Source: Angelakisella sp.
GTDB lineage: Bacteria > Bacillota > Clostridia > Oscillospirales > Ruminococcaceae
Reading direction: 5' to 3'
Assembly (NCBI GenBank): GCA_020024555.1
Contig: JAHHTQ010000045.1
Coordinates: 1-11,438, forward strand
DNA length: 11,438 nt
The notes under the pieces are model-generated. The model saw nothing but the letters and a program-made list of their open reading frames with translations, was not told the DNA's origin and made no database searches. Of this stretch, positions 6,176 through 11,438 are shown in pieces; the first letter of the stretch is position 1, and every line of letters begins with the position of its first letter. Made by a program: the position numbers and the translations under genes.

Positions 6176-7162
6176 GTGACAAAAAGAGATTTAAAGAGAG
6201 CCTATGGCAAGGCTAAAAAAATTAAAAATAAAAATTTACGGGGTATTTGCATAGGGCTGGTGGTTCTTGTTGCAATATTTACGTTTTTCTATCCTGTTTT
6301 TGAAAAATACATAGGTGACGGTATTCTACCCGATATCGTGGAGAGTATACCGCAGCAAAGCAATTCGGAAGTTGTCGGAATTGACGGCAAAGCAGAAATA
6401 CATTTTATCGATGTTGGACAAGGTACGAGTGTGCTTGTAAAGGGTAGTGAAAAAGTAATGCTTTATGATGCGGCAGAGGCTGAACAAGCGCCTAAAATAG
6501 TAAAATATCTAAAAGAACAGGGCGTTAAAAAGATAGATTATTTTATAAACTCGCACCCACACAGTGATCATCTTGGTGGTTGCAGAGGGGTTATGGAAGA
6601 AATACCGACGGATAATTTTATTATGACGGAGCTTAAAAAATCAATAGTTCCGACTACTGCTACATATAGAAAGACACTGGAATTTTTAAATGAGCATAAA
6701 GACACAATAAAATCAAGAATAGGAAAAGTGGGAGATACTTTTGATTTGGGAGACGGACTTGTGGCTACAATAACAGGCCCTGTGGATTTATATAATGACC
6801 TAAATGAAACCAGCTTGGTTTTGCAAGTGGACTTTGGCGAAACATCGTTTTTGTTGACAGGCGATATGGAACTGAAATCACAACAGGATATGGCAGATAG
6901 GGGAAAGGTGCAACCTGTTACGGTAATGAATGCAGGGCACCATGGCAGCAGCACAAGTATAAATGATGACTTTATGAAGATAGCCAATCCAAAATATGCG
7001 GTTATTTCCTGTGGAAAAGATAATAAATACGGACACCCACACCGAGAAACAATAGAACTGTATAACAAAATGGGAATAGAGTATTACAGAACAGACGAGC
7101 AGGGAACGATAGTAGCAGTGACAGACGGTAAAAATGTGACGTTTAAAACAGAAAAACAATAG
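6176..7162 (+). CDS. membrane-anchored ComEC/Rec2-like metallo-beta-lactamase-fold hydrolase
   Basis: This 328-residue protein starts with a basic segment and a single transmembrane helix (about 22-40), then an MBL-fold domain (about 73-325) probably exposed outside. Metal-site motifs are DVGQG (79-83), HPHSDH (127-132), NETS (210-213), TGD with D230, GHHGS (254-258) and GHPH (286-289). This set is typical of the hydrolase domain of the competence protein ComEC, but the multi-helix channel portion is absent, so it is a stand-alone relative and not a DNA uptake channel. The natural substrate is unknown; a nuclease or phosphodiesterase activity is an inference. An in-frame stop at 6164-6166 forces the start to GTG 6176, since the next methionine is inside the fold. 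The SD (AGGAGAGG, 6136-6143) is 32 nt away across a small hairpin. It leads an operon with DUF3006 and pepF. Confidence 0.88.
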   Translation: MTKRDLKRAYGKAKKIKNKNLRGICIGLVVLVAIFTFFYPVFEKYIGDGILPDIVESIPQQSNSEVVGIDGKAEIHFIDVGQGTSVLVKGSEKVMLYDAAEAEQAPKIVKYLKEQGVKKIDYFINSHPHSDHLGGCRGVMEEIPTDNFIMTELKKSIVPTTATYRKTLEFLNEHKDTIKSRIGKVGDTFDLGDGLVATITGPVDLYNDLNETSLVLQVDFGETSFLLTGDMELKSQQDMADRGKVQPVTVMNAGHHGSSTSINDDFMKIANPKYAVISCGKDNKYGHPHRETIELYNKMGIEYYRTDEQGTIVAVTDGKNVTFKTEKQ

Positions 7163-7183
7163 TTTAAAGAAAGAGGTTAGAGT

Positions 7184-7402
7184 ATGTTAATAGTAGACAG
7201 AATAATAGAAGATTTTGCGGTTTGCGAAGACGCTATAACAGGAAAATTTTTAGACATATCTCTTTCGGAATTACCCGATAATGTAAAGGAAGGTGACTGT
7301 ATAATACTTATTGGTGACAGATATGTTATTGATGAGGAAGTCACCGCTAGACGCAGAGAAGAAAATTTTGATTTATACAATCAACTTTTTAATAATGAAT
7401 AA
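7184..7402 (+). CDS. DUF3006 family small protein
   Basis: This 72-residue acidic protein has no signal or membrane segment. It opens with the family pattern VDRIIEDFAVCE and has short beta-strand-like stretches, including VKEGDCIILIGDRYVIDEE, consistent with a small beta-barrel-like fold. The C-terminal third (RRREENFDLYNQLF) is probably helical. DUF3006 proteins are often found beside ComEC-like MBL proteins, as here, which suggests they work together or share regulation, but no activity is known. It starts 21 nt after the MBL stop, with GAGG in the gap, and pepF follows 20 nt after its own stop, so the three genes are probably co-transcribed. Confidence 0.85.
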   Translation: MLIVDRIIEDFAVCEDAITGKFLDISLSELPDNVKEGDCIILIGDRYVIDEEVTARRREENFDLYNQLFNNE

Positions 7403-7422
7403 ACAGAAGGAGAGAATTAACA

Positions 7423-9198
7423 ATGGATAAAAAAGATGTTCAATATTCTTGGGATACAAATGCGTTGTACGCAAGCGTAGAGGATTGGAAAAAAGACGTG
7501 CAAAAGATTACCGATATTGCAGACAAAATAGCGGAATATCACGGTAAAATTTTCGGTTCTGCAAGTAATTTATTTGAAGTACTGAATTTGGAAGATGAAG
7601 CAGGCATATTGATAGAGAGAGCCTATGTGTTTGCATCTTGTAAATTTCACCCCGATATGTCAAAAGGTGAAAATAAAAATTTGGTGGAGACAATACAAAA
7701 TACCATCAACGCCTTTTCTGAAAAAGTTTCATTTGTTGTTCCTGAAATTATGTCAGAAAGTATAGAAAAATTTAATGAATTTGCAAATGAAATGCCTGAA
7801 CTTAAAGTATATACAAAGTCTATGAATGATTTGTTTGTACAAAAGCCACATATACTTGATGAAAAGAGCGAGGCTCTGCTTGTGAGAATGGGTGACCTTG
7901 CGGGAAGCTTTGATAAAATATATGATGATTTGACAGTAAACGATACAGAATATAAAGAGATAGAGACGCCAAACGGTGAAAAGGTAGTTGTTAATGATGC
8001 AAACTATGGTAACGCGCTACTGAATACAGACAGAAATTACCGTAAAAAATATTTTGAAACATTACTTGGTACTTATGGTAAACATATCAATATTATTTCA
8101 TCAAACTACTATTCATCTGTAAAAGGCGATGTGTATCTTGCAAAGAGCCGTAACTACAACAGCGCGAGAGAAAAGGCGCTTGCTGTGAACTTTGTGCCGG
8201 AAAGCGTATATGACAATTTGATTAATACAGTTAAGAAAGGCACAAAACCACTGCAAGATTATGTTAAATTCAGAAAAGAGCAACTTAATATTGACGATTT
8301 CTATTTCTATGACTTCTTTGTTCCGATAGTAAAAGATATTGATAAAAAATACAGCTATGAAGAAGGTATGAAATTAACAATAGAGGCTACGCGTATACTT
8401 GGTGAAGATTACACAGAACTTGTTAAAAAATCGTTTACCGAGAGATGGACAGATGTATTCCCCGGAAAGAACAAGAGAACAGGCGCATACTCAACAAGCG
8501 CTTATGGTGTGCACCCATATATGCTGTTAAACTATGATGAAACCCTTGATGATGTGTTTACATTGGCTCACGAAATGGGTCACTCTATGCACTCATATTT
8601 CAGCAACAGCACACAACCGTACGTATATGCAAATTACAGTATCTTCTGCGCGGAAGTTGCATCTACAACAAACGAAATGTTACTGTATCACTACCTATTG
8701 GAACGCGCTACAAGCGTAGATGAAAAGAAACTGTTGTTATCAAAACATCTTGATGATATTCGTTCAACATTCTATCGTCAAACAATGTTTGCTGATTTTG
8801 AACATCAAACACATACTCTTGTTGAAAAAGGCGAGGCTCTTTTACCTGAGACTCTTTGCGGTATTCACAAGAAACTAAACGAGGACTATTACGGCAAAGA
8901 CTTTATAGCAGATGAATTTATTTCTTATGAGTGGTCGAGAATACCTCATTTTTACAGCAATTTCTATGTGTATCAATATGCGACGGGTATTTCGGCGGCT
9001 ATCGCTATTTCAAGAAGAATACTGAAAGAGGGAAAACCTGCTGTTGATGATTACAGAAAATTCCTTTCATCAGGTTCAAGCGATACTCCGATAGAGCTAC
9101 TTAAAATTGCAGGTGTTGATATGTCAACAGAAAAACCAATCAATGATACTATTGATGAATTTAATGAGACACTGAAAGAACTTATGAGTTTATATTAA
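7423..9198 (+). CDS. pepF: oligoendopeptidase F, peptidase M3B
   Basis: This cytosolic zinc endopeptidase cuts short peptides, classically of about 7-17 residues. At 591 residues it is full length for the family (about 600). Residues about 1-190 are the helical N-terminal domain. The catalytic centre is H383-E-M-G-H387, with the third zinc ligand E411 in FCAEVASTTNE. Further conserved stretches are GAYSTSAYGVHPYMLLNY (354-371) and YEWSRIPHFYSNFYVYQYATG, which form the substrate-binding cleft in M3 enzymes. There is no signal peptide. AAGGAGA (7407-7413) is a strong ribosome binding site. It is the third gene of the apparent MBL-DUF3006-pepF operon, and no functional link between pepF and the MBL protein is established. 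Confidence 0.96.
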   Translation: MDKKDVQYSWDTNALYASVEDWKKDVQKITDIADKIAEYHGKIFGSASNLFEVLNLEDEAGILIERAYVFASCKFHPDMSKGENKNLVETIQNTINAFSEKVSFVVPEIMSESIEKFNEFANEMPELKVYTKSMNDLFVQKPHILDEKSEALLVRMGDLAGSFDKIYDDLTVNDTEYKEIETPNGEKVVVNDANYGNALLNTDRNYRKKYFETLLGTYGKHINIISSNYYSSVKGDVYLAKSRNYNSAREKALAVNFVPESVYDNLINTVKKGTKPLQDYVKFRKEQLNIDDFYFYDFFVPIVKDIDKKYSYEEGMKLTIEATRILGEDYTELVKKSFTERWTDVFPGKNKRTGAYSTSAYGVHPYMLLNYDETLDDVFTLAHEMGHSMHSYFSNSTQPYVYANYSIFCAEVASTTNEMLLYHYLLERATSVDEKKLLLSKHLDDIRSTFYRQTMFADFEHQTHTLVEKGEALLPETLCGIHKKLNEDYYGKDFIADEFISYEWSRIPHFYSNFYVYQYATGISAAIAISRRILKEGKPAVDDYRKFLSSGSSDTPIELLKIAGVDMSTEKPINDTIDEFNETLKELMSLY

Positions 9199-9227
9199 AA
9201 TTTAAAGTTTTTATTTAAATACATTTA

Positions 9228-9257
9228 TTGACATACTAAGGGGAATTATTTTATATT
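9228..9257 (+). promoter_or_regulatory. promoter of prmA-rsmE
   Basis: A perfect TTGACA (9228-9233) is followed after 18 nt by TATATT (9252-9257, 5 of 6 matches). The predicted start near 9263 leaves about 37 nt before the ATG at 9300. The -10 lies within the hairpin at 9238-9263. Confidence 0.65.
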
Positions 9258-9263
9258 CCCCTT
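9238..9263 (+). terminator. terminator-like hairpin after pepF
   Basis: AAGGGGAAT (9238-9246) pairs perfectly with ATTCCCCTT (9255-9263) around an 8-nt loop. The stem is followed by TTTAATG and then TTTTT, an imperfect T-tract, so termination may be partial. It overlaps the prmA promoter. Confidence 0.7.
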
Positions 9264-9299
9264 TAATGTTTTTGGTAATAACTGGGAGGTATATATAAT

Positions 9300-10238
9300 A
9301 TGGAGTGGAGCGATATACAAATACACATAAATCTGAATGATTTGGAACAGGTTGAAGCCGTAGCGCAAATGACTGTGCCTTATGGAATATATATAGAGGA
9401 TTACTCCGACCTTGAAGAAGCGGTTGAGGAGATAGCGCATATAAATCTTATTGACGAAGATTTGCTCAATAAAGACAAGACAAAGGCAATAGTGCATATA
9501 TATATTAATCCTGACCAAAGTCCGATAGAGGCAGTTTCTTTTGTCAAGGAACGTTTGCAGGTGTTGGGGATAGAAAATGAAATAAAAATAGCGCAGGTTA
9601 AAGAAGAAAACTGGTCTACTGCATGGAAAACATACTATCACCCAACAGAGATAGGCGACAGACTTGTTGTTGTGCCAAGTTGGGAAAAGTATGAGAATAA
9701 GAATAACCGTATGGAAATAGTCCTTGATCCCGGTATGGCTTTCGGTACAGGCACACACCATACAACAAGACTGTGCCTTGAATTACTTGAAAAAAATATA
9801 AACAGTGGTGACACAGTGCTTGATATGGGTACAGGTAGCGGTATACTTTCTATTGCTTCACTGAAACTAGGCGCAAAAAAAGCGGTTGGTGTGGATATTG
9901 ACAGCGTTGCCGTACGTACAGCAAGGGAAAACGCAGAAGAAAACGGATTTACAGAGCCACAATTTACAGCAATAAGCGGTGATTTGACAACTGATGAAAG
10001 TCTTGCCGAAAAGGTTGGCTCAGGATATGACGTAATATGCGCGAATATTGTCGCAGACGTTATTATTATGCTTGCAGAGACAATTAAAAAGCACATAAAA
10101 CAAGGCGGGACAGTGCTTACATCAGGAATTATTGAGCCACGTCGTGATGAAGTTATAGCAAAGCTTAACTCAGTAGGTCTTGTCACAGAAAAAATAATAG
10201 AGTGTGACGGTTGGTGCGCAATAGTATTTAAAGGCTGA
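9300..10238 (+). CDS. prmA: ribosomal protein L11 methyltransferase
   Basis: This cytosolic SAM-dependent enzyme trimethylates lysine and N-terminal amino groups of ribosomal protein L11. At 312 residues it has the family length. The N-terminal substrate-recognition domain spans about 1-90. A linker carries NWSTAWKTYYHPTEIGDRLV (104-123), a PrmA hallmark. The Rossmann-fold catalytic domain shows DPGMAFGTGTHHTT (143-156), the SAM-binding motif VLDMGTGSGILS (173-184), acidic D199/D201 at the ribose position and NIVADV (249-254). GGGAGG lies about 10 nt before the ATG. It has its own promoter and is followed 30 nt later by rsmE, the usual Firmicutes order. Loss of PrmA is generally tolerated in bacteria. 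Confidence 0.96.
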   Translation: MEWSDIQIHINLNDLEQVEAVAQMTVPYGIYIEDYSDLEEAVEEIAHINLIDEDLLNKDKTKAIVHIYINPDQSPIEAVSFVKERLQVLGIENEIKIAQVKEENWSTAWKTYYHPTEIGDRLVVVPSWEKYENKNNRMEIVLDPGMAFGTGTHHTTRLCLELLEKNINSGDTVLDMGTGSGILSIASLKLGAKKAVGVDIDSVAVRTARENAEENGFTEPQFTAISGDLTTDESLAEKVGSGYDVICANIVADVIIMLAETIKKHIKQGGTVLTSGIIEPRRDEVIAKLNSVGLVTEKIIECDGWCAIVFKG

Positions 10239-10268
10239 TATTTTATTTTTTTTAGAGGAACAAAAACT

Positions 10269-10997
10269 ATGCCAAGATTTTTTACAGAAATAATAGGTGA
10301 AAGAGAAATTATTTTAGATGGTGAAAACGCAACGCATATTTCACGTTCTTTGCGTGCAAAAATAGGCGATGAATTGATTGTTTGTGACGGTAAAGGCACA
10401 GATTACAAGACAAAAATAGTATCGATAGACAATAGCACGGTTACAGCCGAAATTATTGACAGCCATAGATGTGTTACGGAAAGCCCTTGCAGAATAACAT
10501 TATTTCAGGCAATGCCGAAAAGTGATAAGTTTGAACTGATTGTGCAAAAAGCGGTTGAACTGGGTGTCTATGAAATTGTACCGGTACTTACTGAGTTTTG
10601 CGTATCCCGCCCAGATGAAAAAAGTTTTAACAAAAAACTGGATAGATACCAAAAAATAGCATTGGAGGCAGCGAAACAATGCGGAAGGGGAATTATACCT
10701 ATTGTACGTAATATAATGGGTTATAAAGAATGTATAGCCAAAATGCAGGAGAGCGAGACATCGATAATGTTTTATGAAAATGCAACAAGCGCGCTACAAA
10801 AAGAATTGTTGCCACAAAAACAAAGTTTATCGGTTCTTATCGGTTCGGAAGGTGGTTTTTCCACAAAAGAAGTTGATTTTGCAAAAGAAAACAATATAAA
10901 GATTTGCACAATGGGAAACAGAATTCTGCGTTGTGAGACAGCTTCTTTCTATGCGCTGTCAGCTATTAGTTATCAGTACGAAAACTGTGGAATATAA
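10269..10997 (+). CDS. rsmE: 16S rRNA (uracil-1498-N3) methyltransferase
   Basis: This 242-residue cytosolic SPOUT-class methyltransferase makes m3U at position 1498 of 16S rRNA near the decoding site. Residues 1-70 form a small RNA-binding beta-barrel domain starting with MPRFF. The knotted SAM-binding domain follows, with KSDKFELIVQKAVELGV (84-100), EAAKQCGR (133-140), IGSEGGFS (191-198) and MGNRILRCETA (215-225), all diagnostic of RsmE. Its length is normal (about 240-250). AGAGGAA (10254-10260) precedes the ATG by 8 nt. It is the second gene of the prmA-rsmE unit. No clear intrinsic terminator follows, unless the repeat hairpins downstream serve. Confidence 0.96.
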   Translation: MPRFFTEIIGEREIILDGENATHISRSLRAKIGDELIVCDGKGTDYKTKIVSIDNSTVTAEIIDSHRCVTESPCRITLFQAMPKSDKFELIVQKAVELGVYEIVPVLTEFCVSRPDEKSFNKKLDRYQKIALEAAKQCGRGIIPIVRNIMGYKECIAKMQESETSIMFYENATSALQKELLPQKQSLSVLIGSEGGFSTKEVDFAKENNIKICTMGNRILRCETASFYALSAISYQYENCGI

Positions 10998-11036
10998 TAT
11001 AAGTTTTATTAAATGACAATTTCATAAATTTTTTTG

Positions 11037-11146
11037 GAGCAGTTAAGCTTTTCTTTTTAGCGTGTCAAAAAAAGATATAGGTATTTGTCACAATGATGAA
11101 GTTTATAAAAGTTTTACTGAATTTTTTTCAAAAAATTGCGGTTTAA
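11037..11146. repeat. direct repeat, copy 1 (~109 bp)
   Basis: The sequence from GAGCAGTTAAGC to GCGGTTTAA is repeated at 11330-11438 with about nine substitutions and one 1-nt indel in an A-run, roughly 91% identical by eye. The sequence just upstream of each copy is unrelated, so the left boundary is sharp. It contains the near-palindrome AATTTTTTT-C-AAAAAATT. It does not look coding: no ribosome binding site is visible and the two copies are not held in one frame. Confidence 0.85.
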
Positions 11147-11161
11147 GGGCAGAGCCTAAGA

Positions 11162-11267
11162 CGTTTTCCGCAGAAAACGGAAGGCTTTTGCCGTGCAAGC
11201 GCATTTTTGAAGGTGAATTTTGGCATTTATGCCAAAAGAGGAAACTTTTTGCAAGAGAAAAAGTTTC
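11162..11267. repeat. chain of hairpins between the direct repeats
   Basis: There are three perfect inverted repeats in a row. CGTTTTC/GAAAACG is at 11162-11168 with 11173-11179. TTTTGGCAT/ATGCCAAAA is at 11218-11226 with 11229-11237. GAAACTTTTT/AAAAAGTTTC is at 11241-11250 with 11258-11267. A small GGC-TTTT-GCC lies between the first two. The density of stems suggests a structured RNA or a dispersed intergenic repeat. The last two could also stop transcription from rsmE. Confidence 0.65.
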
Positions 11268-11329
11268 TTTGAAATTACCCCTTTTGTACATATTTTTCTG
11301 GGAATATGGTTTTTTTGACAGTCTATTTG

Positions 11330-11438
11330 AAGCAGTTAAGCTGTTCCTTTTAGCGTGTCAAAAAAGGTATAGGCATTTGTCACAATGACGAAGTCTATAA
11401 AAGTTTTACTCAATTTTTTTCAAAAAATTGCGGTTTAA
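11330..11438. repeat. direct repeat, copy 2 (reaches window end)
   Basis: This is the second copy of the element at 11037-11146, offset by about 293 bp. It matches up to the last base of the window, so its right end and any further copies cannot be seen. Together with the 183-bp hairpin spacer it suggests the start of a tandem array with a period near 293 bp. Confidence 0.85.

Noticed and set aside
6176..7162. Competence ComEC DNA-uptake channel
   Set aside because: Only the MBL-type domain and one membrane helix are present. The long polytopic competence domain is missing, and nothing in the neighbourhood is a competence gene.
9246..9761. 171-residue minus-strand ORF
   Set aside because: It is antisense to the 5' part of prmA and overlaps its promoter, with no recognisable domain.
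9638..10399. 253-residue minus-strand ORF
   Set aside because: It is the antisense of prmA and the start of rsmE, which have clear family motifs. It is low complexity in serine, isoleucine and proline and has no start signals.
11062..11388. 108-residue plus-strand ORF starting with GTG
   Set aside because: It lies entirely in the repeat/hairpin region, has no ribosome binding site, and reads the two repeat copies in different frames.

Overview
The window is AT-rich chromosomal DNA with Bacillota (Firmicutes) features: strong AGGAGG-type ribosome binding sites, consensus sigma-A promoters, intrinsic terminators, a B. subtilis EndoA-like MazF, a DacF-type carboxypeptidase and a prmA-rsmE pair. 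A low-GC member of the class Clostridia is the best guess; genus cannot be fixed from sequence alone. There is no phage, transposase, CRISPR array or rRNA.

Layout. Positions 1-530 read leftward: tRNA-Lys(UUU) with a near-perfect promoter and its own terminator, then about 270 bp of non-coding DNA holding a decayed tRNA-Arg-like sequence, then an intact tRNA-Arg(CCU). Positions 676-1932 hold a rightward membrane-anchored DUF1266 protein, ending at a terminator shared with the convergent O-acetylhomoserine sulfhydrylase gene (metY-like, 1998-3284, minus). A 294-bp divergent promoter region separates metY from a dacF-like D-Ala-D-Ala carboxypeptidase (3579-4916). Then come a small XRE-type regulator (5109-5417) with its own terminator, and a MazF/EndoA toxin with no adjacent antitoxin (5676-6017), also closed by a terminator. 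An apparent operon follows: a membrane-anchored ComEC-like metallo-beta-lactamase protein, a DUF3006 protein and oligoendopeptidase F (6176-9198). The last genes are prmA and rsmE (9300-10997), which modify ribosomal protein L11 and 16S rRNA. From 11037 to the end lies a non-coding region with a ~109-bp direct repeat about 293 bp apart, separated by a chain of hairpins; it probably continues past the window.

How the genes fit. Most are housekeeping: decoding (tRNAs, PrmA, RsmE), methionine/cysteine synthesis (MetY), wall trimming (DacF) and peptide turnover (PepF). No novel multigene system is evident. The points worth a second look are mostly regulatory or structural: the decayed tRNA-Arg copy, the solitary mazF with its overlapping ATG-stop/GTG start, the unusual start region and -10 dyad of the MBL gene, the prmA promoter lying inside a terminator hairpin, and the terminal direct repeats.
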